From Nanobdellota archaeon (GTDB lineage: Archaea; Nanobdellota; Nanobdellia; Woesearchaeales; GCA-2686295), in assembly GCA_018819065.1 (NCBI GenBank), contig JAHJQL010000086.1:1-33781 (forward strand): a stretch of 33,781 nucleotides of DNA, read 5' to 3'. The first letter of the stretch is position 1. Every line of letters starts with the position of its first letter. The notes under the pieces were generated by a model. That model searched no databases. It was not told the DNA's origin and was given only the letters and a program-made list of their open reading frames with translations. This document shows positions 24,031 through 30,851 of this stretch, in pieces. Both the position numbers and the translations under genes were made by a program.

Positions 24031-25833
24031 CTAGTATTTTCCCTCCAGTTTAAGTTTTGGGTATACTGCCAATGATTTTATCTCATCAAGCATTAGTTTG
24101 AATGCATAGCTCATCTCAACAGTTGATATCTCAGCGTCTTCTCCGCATACTGCGCAAAACGAGCGGTCTCTTCTAGCGTCGTATATTCCTAGCATTCCGC
24201 ATTGCTCGCAAACAGGGACTATCGTGTTGTCTGCGCTAAACCTCTCTTTTAGGACTAGGGCTGTTCCATGGGCTATGAATGTGTCTTTTTCCATCTCTCC
24301 AAGCCTTAATCCTCCTTCGTTTGCTCTTCCCTCTGTGGGCTGTCTTGTTAATAGTTGGATTGGTCCTCTGGCTCTTGAGTGCACTTTGTTTGCTACCATG
24401 TGTTTTAATTTTAGGTAGTACATTTCTCCTATGAAAATCCTTGCCATGTATCTCTCTCCAGTTATTCCGTTATACATTGTTTCTGTTCCGTTCTCTGCAA
24501 AACCCATTTCTAATAATTCTTTTTTTATGTCTTCCTCGTTTTCAGATTCAAACATCGTTGAGTCAATTCTTCTTCCAAGCAACGCTCCAGTCTTGCCAGC
24601 TAATGATTCTAATAAGTGTCCCATCGTCATTCTTGAGGGTATTCCGTGCGGGCTAAATATGATGTCTGGTCTTATTCCAGATGCTGTGAATGGAATGTTT
24701 TCTTCAGGGATGACTATGCTTATTACTCCTTTTTGTCCGTGCCTACTTGTAAGCTTGTCTCCTATTTCTGGTATTCTTTGGTCTCTGACTCTGACTTGCA
24801 CTAATCTGTTTCCTTCAGAATTCTCTGTTAGTACTACAAAGTCAACCACTCCTCTCTCTCCGTGTTTTAGAGCTAGTGACGATTCTCTTCTTGAGCTTGA
24901 TGTTAGGTTGTATTCATCCATTGAACTTAAGAATCTTGGCGGGCTAGACTTTCCAATTATGACGTCTCCTTCAGCGATGACTGCTTCAGGGTGTATTATT
25001 CCGTCTTCTCCAAGCATCCTGTAATCATGCTCAGTCCTAAATCCTTTTACATCTTTGTCTGGAATTGATATCTCGTCTATTAATCCTCCTGAGTATCTTA
25101 GTTCTTCAGCAATCATAGGTCTATAATAAGTGCTTCTTGCAAGTCCTCTGTCAACTGATCCTTTGTTTATGACTATTGCGTCTTCCATGTTATATCCTTG
25201 GTATGACATAACTGCGACTATGATGTTTTGACCTGATGGGTGCTTCTCATAATCTAGCGTGTCGTGCATGAGTGTCTTGACGATTGGGTATTGTGGATAG
25301 TGTAGCAGGCTGACATCCATATCCATCCTTGTGTAGTAGTTAGCTATGTAGAATCCTATTGCTTGCTTTTGATTCTTTGCCCCTTGGCTGAGTCTTACTC
25401 CATGGTTGTAGTTTCCAAAAGGTACAAATGAAGTTGCTATTCCTACAATGCTAAGTGGGCTTATTTCAAGGTGTGTGTGTTCAGTTGTTAAGTCTTCTTC
25501 TTTAAATGCTACTAGTGCGTTTTCTTCCTCTGTACAATCTAGGTATTCTATTACTCCTTGCTTTACCAAGTCAGACCATGTTATCTCGTTTTTCTTTAGT
25601 TGGTCGATATGCTTTTCTGTTATGTATGGCTTTCCATCTTTTACAACTATTAATGGTCTAACTGATCTTCCACTGGCAATCTCAACTTTTACTTCGTCAA
25701 TTTCTTTATTGTAAGCTGCATTCACTGTGATTGGCAGTTTGCCCATTCTCCTTTCTGAAACTATTCGGTCTACAAAATCTTCTGGGTTCTTAATAGTTCC
25801 AACAAATTTGTTATCTAGATATACTTCAGTCAT
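24031..25833 (-). CDS. rpoB1: RNA polymerase subunit B' (Rpo2C)
   Basis: 600 aa. C-terminal half of the second-largest subunit. Conserved blocks: NIIVAVMSYQGYNMEDAIVIN, GDKLTSRHGQKGV, and KLKHMVANKVHSRARGPIQ then RANEGGLRLGEMEKD. A four-cysteine zinc site CEQCGML...CAVCGED is near the end. The B subunit is split as in many euryarchaea and some DPANN. The junction to B'' is 49 bp. Confidence 0.98.
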   Translation of the reverse strand: MTEVYLDNKFVGTIKNPEDFVDRIVSERRMGKLPITVNAAYNKEIDEVKVEIASGRSVRPLIVVKDGKPYITEKHIDQLKKNEITWSDLVKQGVIEYLDCTEEENALVAFKEEDLTTEHTHLEISPLSIVGIATSFVPFGNYNHGVRLSQGAKNQKQAIGFYIANYYTRMDMDVSLLHYPQYPIVKTLMHDTLDYEKHPSGQNIIVAVMSYQGYNMEDAIVINKGSVDRGLARSTYYRPMIAEELRYSGGLIDEISIPDKDVKGFRTEHDYRMLGEDGIIHPEAVIAEGDVIIGKSSPPRFLSSMDEYNLTSSSRRESSLALKHGERGVVDFVVLTENSEGNRLVQVRVRDQRIPEIGDKLTSRHGQKGVISIVIPEENIPFTASGIRPDIIFSPHGIPSRMTMGHLLESLAGKTGALLGRRIDSTMFESENEEDIKKELLEMGFAENGTETMYNGITGERYMARIFIGEMYYLKLKHMVANKVHSRARGPIQLLTRQPTEGRANEGGLRLGEMEKDTFIAHGTALVLKERFSADNTIVPVCEQCGMLGIYDARRDRSFCAVCGEDAEISTVEMSYAFKLMLDEIKSLAVYPKLKLEGKY

Positions 25834-25882
25834 TGAGAAATCACCCTGTGATTTTGATGTTTAAAAATAATAGTTATTTTTA

Positions 25883-27367
25883 TCATTTTGCTAACTCCAA
25901 TCCCATCATTTTTAATGACGACAATACTTTTTCTTCATTCTCTTCTTGTGTTATGTTTGCTAAAAGAGCTAGATTTTTTCTCAAACCAATGTTTGTTCCT
26001 TCTGGCGTCTCGCTTGGACAGAGTCTTCCAAGGTGTGTTGGGTGTAGTGCTCTTGCCTCAAAGTTTTCTTGGCTTGAGGATAGTGGGCTTACTACTCTTT
26101 GCAGGTGTGATTGTGTCTGCAGGAAGTTTAGTCTTTCAATTCTTTGTGATATTCCTTTTCTTCCGCCAACCCAGTTTCCAGTTGCCATCGAGCTGTATAT
26201 CCTTTGAGTGAGTAGTTTTTCTCTAATAATTACTTTTATGCTTGGAAATTTTCCTCTCTTGACAATTCTTTGAAAGTTGTATAGGAAGTCTCCTATTAAC
26301 ACTTTGAGGTTGACTCTAAAGAGGTCAGCTAGCATGTCTCCTGGAAGTTTTATCCTCTTGTTTGCATAGTTATCCTTATCATCTGTATCCATTTTTTTGT
26401 TTGAAACTAAGATGTATTTTTTGAGTATCTTGCAAAGGTTGTATGACTTCATGACTCTGTCTTTTTTGTCTGTTCCTAGATGTGGAAGCAAGTACTTGTC
26501 AAGTATCTCAGCCATTCTTGTAAGCCTGATATCTCTTGATTGTGTTATTCCAACCCTCTTTGCAACGTAATCTATTGCGTCCTCTTCGTTTTTTATGTCT
26601 AAGAATTCATATAAGTTGATTATAACTTCAGAATTATCTTTTAAGTCTACAAAGTTCATTATCTCCTCGTCTTTTGTCAAGCCTAAGGCTTTTATTATTA
26701 CTATTAACGGAATTCTTTTGACTCTTGTAAATGTGATATAGAATAAACCATCTTTTAGTTTTTCTATCTGGTGAGGTATCTTGTATGAGCCGCTTTCTGA
26801 GAATATCTTCCCAACGTATTTGCTTATTCCAATTGATGCCTCTTCAACCATGAACTTGTTTGAAGCCAAGTCCTCTATGTTTACTATTATTTTTTCTGTT
26901 CCGTTTATGATGAAGTACCCACCTGAGTCGTCAGGGTCTTCACCTTTTTCTATTAGTTCTTTATAATTTAAGCCTTCTAAGTGGCAGTAGTTTGACTTTA
27001 GCATTATTGGCATGTTTCCAATCTGCGTTTTGAAGGTTTCTTTCTGGACGCCATTTATGTGAGAACTGATTTCGATGAATATGGGTGCAGAATAAGAGAG
27101 TTTTCGAAGCCTCGCTTCAATTGGGTATATCGCTCTTTTTGAGCCGTCAGCCTCGGTGATTTCTGGCTTTGTAACCCATATCTTGTCAAGCTTTATCTTA
27201 AACTCGTCGACGTTTGGCGGTATGATTGTTGGTTCAATGTCTTTGTTTTCATCAATGATTTTTTGAAGCTCTTTATCAATGAATAAGTTAAAAGAATTTA
27301 ATGAGGATTTAACAATTGAGTTCTCCTCAAAATATTTTTGTATTAGCACCTTTGAGTATTTACTCAT
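25883..27367 (-). CDS. rpoB2: RNA polymerase subunit B'' (Rpo2N)
   Basis: 494 aa. N-terminal half of the second-largest subunit (protrusion, lobe and fork). GGYFIINGTEKIIVN, ATGNWVGGRKGISQ, and HPTHLGRLCPSETPEGTNIGLRKNLAL are diagnostic. Its start overlaps the end of rpoH by 8 nt. A 49-bp spacer separates it from B'. Confidence 0.98.
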   Translation of the reverse strand: MSKYSKVLIQKYFEENSIVKSSLNSFNLFIDKELQKIIDENKDIEPTIIPPNVDEFKIKLDKIWVTKPEITEADGSKRAIYPIEARLRKLSYSAPIFIEISSHINGVQKETFKTQIGNMPIMLKSNYCHLEGLNYKELIEKGEDPDDSGGYFIINGTEKIIVNIEDLASNKFMVEEASIGISKYVGKIFSESGSYKIPHQIEKLKDGLFYITFTRVKRIPLIVIIKALGLTKDEEIMNFVDLKDNSEVIINLYEFLDIKNEEDAIDYVAKRVGITQSRDIRLTRMAEILDKYLLPHLGTDKKDRVMKSYNLCKILKKYILVSNKKMDTDDKDNYANKRIKLPGDMLADLFRVNLKVLIGDFLYNFQRIVKRGKFPSIKVIIREKLLTQRIYSSMATGNWVGGRKGISQRIERLNFLQTQSHLQRVVSPLSSSQENFEARALHPTHLGRLCPSETPEGTNIGLRKNLALLANITQEENEEKVLSSLKMMGLELAK

Positions 27368-27602
27368 TTATAACACCCCTGTAAAAAATTGTTTTTCCTG
27401 CTGTTGGACTTTTTCTGACAATTTTTATTATCTCTCTCTCTTTTGGGTCTAGATGACTTATTGCAGGGTCATTGATTGAGATTTTTGGCAGCTCTTTTAG
27501 AGTAATATTATATTTTTTCATCAGAGCTTCTTTTTCTTTGTCAGACAACTTTGTGTGTTCTGGGATTAAGGCGTGTTTAAGATGGTCTTTTTTAGCACTC
27601 AT
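27360..27602 (-). CDS. rpoH: RNA polymerase subunit H (Rpo5)
   Basis: 80 aa from the ATG at 27602 (MSAKKDHLKHALIPEHTKL). The longer ORF-track start reads back into tRNA-Lys and is rejected. AAGAGGAAAAAAC precedes the chosen ATG as a ribosome-binding sequence. The fold signature HxLIPEHTKLSDKEKEALMKKY and DPAISHL match archaeal H. It is first in the RNA polymerase operon, 25 bp after tRNA-Lys, and may be co-transcribed with the two tRNAs. Confidence 0.95.
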   Translation of the reverse strand: MSAKKDHLKHALIPEHTKLSDKEKEALMKKYNITLKELPKISINDPAISHLDPKEREIIKIVRKSPTAGKTIFYRGVINE

Positions 27603-27663
27603 AGTTTTTTCCTCTTTGAATATGAACTGGGTCGGACGAGATTCGAACTCGCGACCACTTGAT

Positions 27664-27691
27664 TGCTTTCCTTGGAATTTCTTTTCCCAGT
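27664..27691 (-). other. tRNA-Lys intron 2, position 37/38 (28 nt)
   Basis: Canonical archaeal site. CTTT (32-35) pairs with AAAG at the intron end. The bulges are TA^A and CA^A, each cut after the second base. Confidence 0.88.
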
Positions 27692-27710
27692 TAAAAGTCA
27701 AGTGCTCTAG

Positions 27711-27795
27711 TTGCCTACAACCCTTATCAGCGTTGATGGGGATTGTTGCTCCCTATCGGTCGCGGTGCTTTGCACCAATTGTGCTGAGGATCGTT
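27711..27795 (-). other. tRNA-Lys intron 1, D-loop (85 nt)
   Basis: Exon GCCT pairs with intron AGGC, with bulges GG^A and AA^C. The intron closes with ACGATCCT/AGGGTTGT and holds hairpins GGTGC-AAA-GCACC and GGGA...TCCC. Non-canonical intron position. Confidence 0.85.
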
Positions 27796-27860
27796 CCAGG
27801 CTGAGCTACCGACCCGAAATGATTACGCCCTGGCCGGGATTCGAACCCGGGTCGAAGCCT

Positions 27861-27929
27861 TTCTAAGCAACCGTGAGCTTGAGCCATTAGGCGAAACTCA
27901 CATCGGTCTCGACGGACGAAACCGTCGCT
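27861..27929 (-). other. tRNA-Asp intron 2, position 37/38 (69 nt)
   Basis: Central helix CTGT/TTAG (3 of 4 pairs including one G-U), bulges CG^A and AA^A, and intron stem GCGAC/GTTGC. Inside are the competing hairpins CGACGG/CCGTCG and GTGAG/CTCAC. Confidence 0.78.
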
Positions 27930-27948
27930 CGACAGGGCTTCATGATAG

Positions 27949-27979
27949 TTATCGCGTCTAATCTTTTGATTGTTAACGT
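27949..27979 (-). other. tRNA-Asp intron 1, D-loop (31 nt)
   Basis: TTCG faces CGAT (3 of 4 pairs), with bulges GC^A and AA^C. The intron stem is CGT-TAA/TTA-G-ACG. Spliced D-loop: TAGTTCGGC joined to CTAT. Confidence 0.78.
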
Positions 27980-28110
27980 GCCGAACTACACTACCAGGGC
28001 AGCATAGGTTCATCTCCACGTGTTTTTTTTGCCTTTTTTATTGGAGAAAACCATTCATTGTGTGTTGAGCTCGCCATTAAATTAATGTAGTGCGTGGAAA
28101 CCGCAGACTA

Positions 28111-28118
28111 TTTATAAA
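28111..28118 (-). promoter_or_regulatory. TATA box for the tRNA-Asp/tRNA-Lys/rpo unit
   Basis: TTTATAAA on the minus strand. The predicted start near 28089 leaves about 90 nt before tRNA-Asp. A 28-codon frame (ATG at 28077) fills that leader and stops at the TAG inside the tRNA. Confidence 0.55.
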
Positions 28119-28249
28119 CCTTGCGATTTTATAAGAAAATCATCATACTTTTTTTGAAAAGCAATTTTCTAATGTTTTTTTAATGAAAACATTTAAAAGT
28201 TTCAAGTTATTTTTACATTTTATTAATAACTATTTAATGGGGTGGTTTT

Positions 28250-28465
28250 ATGAGATTAGTAAGAGGATTGACCGGGTTGACTTTAACAATATTTGCATCT
28301 TTTATCTTAATATTACTTGGTATAGTTTATTTTATGGCGACTATCTGGATGATTAAGATTGGTGCTAGGTGGGCTGGTTTTCCAGATGTTGAAGGAAGTA
28401 CGGTTGTCATGACTGCTGGAATAGTCTCAGCTGCTGCGATGATTGGATCTTCACTACAAAAGTAA
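28250..28465 (+). CDS. Small two-helix membrane protein
   Basis: 71 aa. Two hydrophobic helices (about 9-33 and 50-66) separated by MIKIGARWAGFPDVEGST. A strong GGGGTGG ribosome-binding sequence lies 6 nt before the ATG. There is no signal-peptidase site and no recognised family. The next gene starts 10 bp after its stop, so the two are probably co-transcribed. Confidence 0.75.
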   Translation: MRLVRGLTGLTLTIFASFILILLGIVYFMATIWMIKIGARWAGFPDVEGSTVVMTAGIVSAAAMIGSSLQK

Positions 28466-28475
28466 GCGATTTCAA

Positions 28476-28745
28476 ATGAACAAGACTTCTTTTACAAAAG
28501 ACGAAGCCAAGCAAATCGGTGAAAAACTCGGCGTAAAATGGGATGAGTTTGATGTCGAGGAATTCATGGTTGGTATGAATGTTGAGCTTGAGCATGGAAA
28601 ACGCGATCCAAAAACCAATGTGACCAGTGATGATCCTCTTTTGACTGGAAAGATTGCTTTAGCTCATCTCAACGAGTTCCCAGACTATTATGAGCGTCTT
28701 GAACGATTGGAACGTGAAGCTGAAGAGTATTGGAGTGAAAAATAG
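28476..28745 (+). CDS. DUF5661-like small protein
   Basis: 89 aa from the ATG at 28476 (MNKTSFTKDEAKQIGEKLGV). The ORF-track start lies inside the upstream gene and is rejected. The pattern 'EEFMVGMNVELEHG', then 'TSDDPLLTGKIALAHLNEFPDYYERL', matches the conserved body of DUF5661 proteins, found in bacteria, phages and DPANN genomes. No function is known. Soluble and acidic. It ends 1 bp from the convergent hydrolase. Confidence 0.82.
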   Translation: MNKTSFTKDEAKQIGEKLGVKWDEFDVEEFMVGMNVELEHGKRDPKTNVTSDDPLLTGKIALAHLNEFPDYYERLERLEREAEEYWSEK

Positions 28746-28746
28746 C

Positions 28747-29553
28747 TTATTTTAAGTTGTTAAGAAAATAATTTATTTCTTCATTTATTTTTTCTGAGTT
28801 CGTGATGTTTGTGTCGTGCGTACCTTTCTTTATTATGACTAGCTTAGATTCTTTTATGTCTTTGTTCATTTCCTTGATCTGGTTTAGCGGGATTATTGTG
28901 TCTTTATCTCCCCAGATTATTAGTGTTGGTATCTTTATTTTATGAAGTATTTTTGTTTCATCAAATTCTAACATCTCTTTTAGGCAGGCTAATAGTGATT
29001 TTGTTGGAGTCACCTCAAGCCCTTTTAGCCAGTAGTAGATGTCTGAGTGTTTCTTAAACTTTGAGAAATCAACGTTTTTAAAATGCTTTTTTTGGATGTG
29101 CTTATGTTTAAAGATGAATTCTATGACTTTCTCTGTTAGTTTTGAGGTTGTTTGGCTGTATCTTCCTTCTAATGGATTTTTGTGGGTTGTGTCTATTAGA
29201 ATGATTGCTTTTGCAGTTTTTGGGAATATTTCTATGAATTTTAGAGTTATCATCCCTCCAAGGGAGTGTCCTATTAGTATTGGTTGTTTTATCTTGTTTT
29301 TCTTTATTATTTCTTCTATGTCTCTTGCGAAGTTCTCGAGTTTGTAGGATGAAATCTCTTCTGGCTTTCCTGATTCTCCGTGTCCTCTGATGTCAAGTGT
29401 TAGCGTTGAGTATTTTGAAGAAAAAAAGTTTGTTTCTTTGTTCCAGACTGTGTGATTGTGCCCCCAGCCGTGTATGAATATGAGTGTTTCTTTTCCTTTT
29501 TTGCTGTGTTCATAGTATATCTTTGTTTTGTCAAATGAGTTTATGGATGGCAC
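28747..29553 (-). CDS. Alpha/beta-hydrolase
   Basis: 268 aa. The oxyanion segment HGWGHNHTVW, the nucleophile elbow GHSLGGM (Ser), IPTLIIWGDKDTIIP with the catalytic Asp region, and a C-terminal GTHDTN His complete a normal triad. No signal peptide or membrane segment. The lid region (residues 130-190) is Lys-rich. The substrate cannot be predicted; esterase, haloperoxidase-like or acyl-transferase roles are all possible. Confidence 0.9.
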   Translation of the reverse strand: MPSINSFDKTKIYYEHSKKGKETLIFIHGWGHNHTVWNKETNFFSSKYSTLTLDIRGHGESGKPEEISSYKLENFARDIEEIIKKNKIKQPILIGHSLGGMITLKFIEIFPKTAKAIILIDTTHKNPLEGRYSQTTSKLTEKVIEFIFKHKHIQKKHFKNVDFSKFKKHSDIYYWLKGLEVTPTKSLLACLKEMLEFDETKILHKIKIPTLIIWGDKDTIIPLNQIKEMNKDIKESKLVIIKKGTHDTNITNSEKINEEINYFLNNLK

Positions 29554-29682
29554 GTTCTTCTTTTTGGTTGCTTGTTGTTTTATATTTTTCGATAAAATAC
29601 AAATAATTACTTAATAGTAGTAAAAAACAAAAGATTTAAATATGAGTTAAAGCATCACAACTCTAAAAAGGTGATATTCACG

Positions 29683-30135
29683 ATGAATCTAAGAGAAAAA
29701 CTATACGAAAGCAAGGCAACAAGGCCGCTGATATTAAGCCTAGACCTACTTATAGGAGCAGGAGTAATAGGCGGAATAGCCGGGTGCTCTTCAAACGACA
29801 GGGCAAACGAATCATATGATCATCCAAAAACCATAAATGTTGATGGAAGAAACGTAGAAATACACGACAAGTCAGCAATATTTGACTCGCTCCCAGAAGG
29901 ACTGCAAAAAGAGCTCTACGAACTAGAAGTTGAGGCGAGGCAGCATTTGATTCTTGGCTATGGTCAAACAAGGAGTGCGAATTCAAAGGCGAAAGTTGAT
30001 TCTTTGATTAAAAATAAAAGAAATCCGCTCTTGTCAAGACGAGGAATAGATGCCGAATGGAACTATTTTGACGCGACAGAAGATTTTCCACCTTGCGTAA
30101 CTTTTAAATATAAAAAATCAAGATCATATTACTAA
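29683..30135 (+). CDS. Putative secreted lipoprotein, function unknown
   Basis: 150 aa from the ATG at 29683, preceded by AAGGTGAT 8 nt upstream. Residues 1-35 form a signal peptide ending in the lipobox GGIAGC (C35), so it is probably lipid-anchored outside the cell. The mature part is soluble and Lys/Arg-rich, with LEVEARQHLILGYG and a Tyr-rich end. No domain recognised. Its promoter-proximal codons are A-ending and rich in AGG/ATA, unlike the neighbouring genes. Confidence 0.75.
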   Translation: MNLREKLYESKATRPLILSLDLLIGAGVIGGIAGCSSNDRANESYDHPKTINVDGRNVEIHDKSAIFDSLPEGLQKELYELEVEARQHLILGYGQTRSANSKAKVDSLIKNKRNPLLSRRGIDAEWNYFDATEDFPPCVTFKYKKSRSYY

Positions 30136-30150
30136 TAAACCATTTTTTTC

Positions 30151-30492
30151 TTATTTTGTATTCAAAGGACAGCCAATGAAGTGACAGGGCTTGTTCTTCT
30201 TAAGGCAAAAATAGAGTATCATAGAAGTAGATTCCTTGCCTTTTTTAAACTTACAATTATTCCAGATGTAAGTCTTCCACTCATCAATATGGATAAACTT
30301 GAAGTTATCCTCACCAACAATTTTTCGCTCAAGCTCCAATATCTTTTCATATATGTGCTCGTTCTTAATCACCGTCGCTAGAATCAATTGCTCTATCTTC
30401 TCTTCTTCCTTCTCAATCTTCTCTTCTTCCTTCTCAATCTTCTTTTCTTCTCTAATCAAATCAATTGTTCTTGGATTACGAATCTTTTTCAT
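30151..30492 (-). CDS. Coiled-coil protein with heptad repeat and C-terminal cysteines
   Basis: 113 aa. Residues 14-35 repeat IEKEEEK as exact heptads, encoded by two near-identical 21-bp units (30398-30445), giving a short highly charged coiled coil. The C-terminal FCLKKNKPCHFIGCPLN places three cysteines and a histidine, a possible metal site. No family recognised. It lies between the convergent lipoprotein gene (15 bp away) and tRNA-Tyr. Confidence 0.65.
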   Translation of the reverse strand: MKKIRNPRTIDLIREEKKIEKEEEKIEKEEEKIEQLILATVIKNEHIYEKILELERKIVGEDNFKFIHIDEWKTYIWNNCKFKKGKESTSMILYFCLKKNKPCHFIGCPLNTK

Positions 30493-30560
30493 ATATCCAC
30501 AATCTTAAAAAAAGGAGTTTAAATATTTTTTGATTAAGAATAAATATCCCCCCACCCAGA

Positions 30561-30594
30561 CTTTCAGAGCATGCATCATTTCTGATGTTGCCTA
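30561..30594 (-). other. tRNA-Tyr intron 3, T-loop (34 nt)
   Basis: TTCA in the micro-exon pairs with TGAA near the intron end. Bulges AA^T and AG^T. The intron forms GCA-CATCA-GAAA-TGATG-TGC. The flanking helix is the T-stem, so it probably requires intron 2 to be removed first. Confidence 0.78.
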
Positions 30595-30600
30595 TTTGAA

Positions 30601-30689
30601 TTCCCCAACCCTCAGGAGTTTTTATCGTGGGATTTAGCGAGTTTTCACGAGCTAATGTCGCACAGTTCGATAAACCCTGATAAGGGTTT
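30601..30689 (-). other. tRNA-Tyr intron 2, T-stem/T-loop junction (89 nt)
   Basis: CCCC pairs with GGGG, bulges GG^A and AA^T. The intron begins with AAACCCT-TATC-AGGGTTT. The 5' cut leaves the T-stem CCCGG and the 3' cut starts TTCAAA. Confidence 0.82.
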
Positions 30690-30705
30690 CCGGGGACCTT
30701 TCGGT

Positions 30706-30755
30706 CTCGACTGGCTGCATTTCATTCATACCCTAAAGGGTTAGTCATGCAGCAT
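30706..30755 (-). other. tRNA-Tyr intron 1, position 37/38 (50 nt)
   Basis: An AGA repeat at both ends leaves the exact cut uncertain by up to 3 nt. The intron stem TGCTGCAT/ATGCAGC-C-CA is strong, but the central helix is weak, so this is a relaxed motif. Confidence 0.75.
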
Positions 30756-30819
30756 CTACAGCCGAACGCTCTAACCGCTGAGCTATGGGGGGCTATTTGT
30801 TTTTGAAAAAGAGAATTTG

Positions 30820-30828
30820 TTTATAAAA
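30820..30828 (-). promoter_or_regulatory. TATA box of tRNA-Tyr
   Basis: TTTTATAAA on the minus strand, 28-36 nt before the tRNA 5' end. Confidence 0.6.
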
Positions 30829-30851
30829 GTTACGACTGGTTACTGCTGTTT

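Larger units (their letters stand above)
27628..27815 (-). tRNA. tRNA-Lys(UUU) with two introns
   Basis: 188-nt gene. The acceptor GGGTCGG pairs with CCGACCC, discriminator A, no encoded CCA. T-arm GCGAG-TTCGAAT-CTCGT. Anticodon arm CTTGA-CTTTTAA-TCAAG, giving anticodon UUU. Two insertions interrupt it: 85 nt in the D-loop (27711-27795) and 28 nt after position 37 (27664-27691). Removing both leaves a 75-nt cloverleaf. Both junctions form bulge-helix-bulge motifs. Co-directional with tRNA-Asp 10 bp upstream and rpoH 25 bp downstream. Confidence 0.93.
27826..28000 (-). tRNA. tRNA-Asp(GUC) with two introns
   Basis: 175-nt gene. The acceptor GCCCTGG pairs with CCAGGGC, discriminator G, no encoded CCA. 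T-arm CCGGG-TTCGAAT-CCCGG. Anticodon arm AAGCC-CTGTCGA-GGCTT with anticodon GUC. Insertions: 31 nt in the D-loop (27949-27979) and 69 nt after position 37 (27861-27929). Excision gives 75 nt with a D-arm GTG...CAT typical of archaeal tRNA-Asp. A TATA box lies about 110 nt upstream. Confidence 0.92.
30547..30792 (-). tRNA. tRNA-Tyr(GUA) with three introns
   Basis: 246-nt gene. The acceptor CCCCCCA pairs with TGGGGGG, discriminator A. D-arm GCTC-AGCGGTTA-GAGC. Anticodon arm TTCGG-CTGTAGA-CCGAA (GUA). Variable AGGTC. T-stem CCCGG/CTGGG. Insertions: 50 nt at 37/38, then 89 and 34 nt on either side of a 6-nt exon TTCAAA in the T-loop. Together they remove 173 nt and leave a perfect 73-nt tRNA-Tyr with T-loop TTCAAAT. 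A TATA box (30820-30828) is correctly placed. Confidence 0.9.

Noticed and set aside
27603-27701. Extended start of rpoH
   Set aside because: Runs into tRNA-Lys and its intron; the ATG at 27602 has a ribosome-binding sequence and gives the standard 80-aa H subunit.
27711-27795. Group I intron in tRNA-Lys
   Set aside because: At 85 nt it is far too small for a group I core, and the bulge-helix-bulge junction fits.
27753-28019. 88-aa ORF across the tRNA-Asp/Lys region
   Set aside because: Reads straight through tRNA-Asp and tRNA-Lys; an artefact of the long intron-bearing genes.
30547-30689. Single 130-nt T-arm intron in tRNA-Tyr
   Set aside because: It would give the T-loop TGAAAGT, lacking the invariant TTC; two introns give TTCAAAT with good bulge-helix-bulge motifs.
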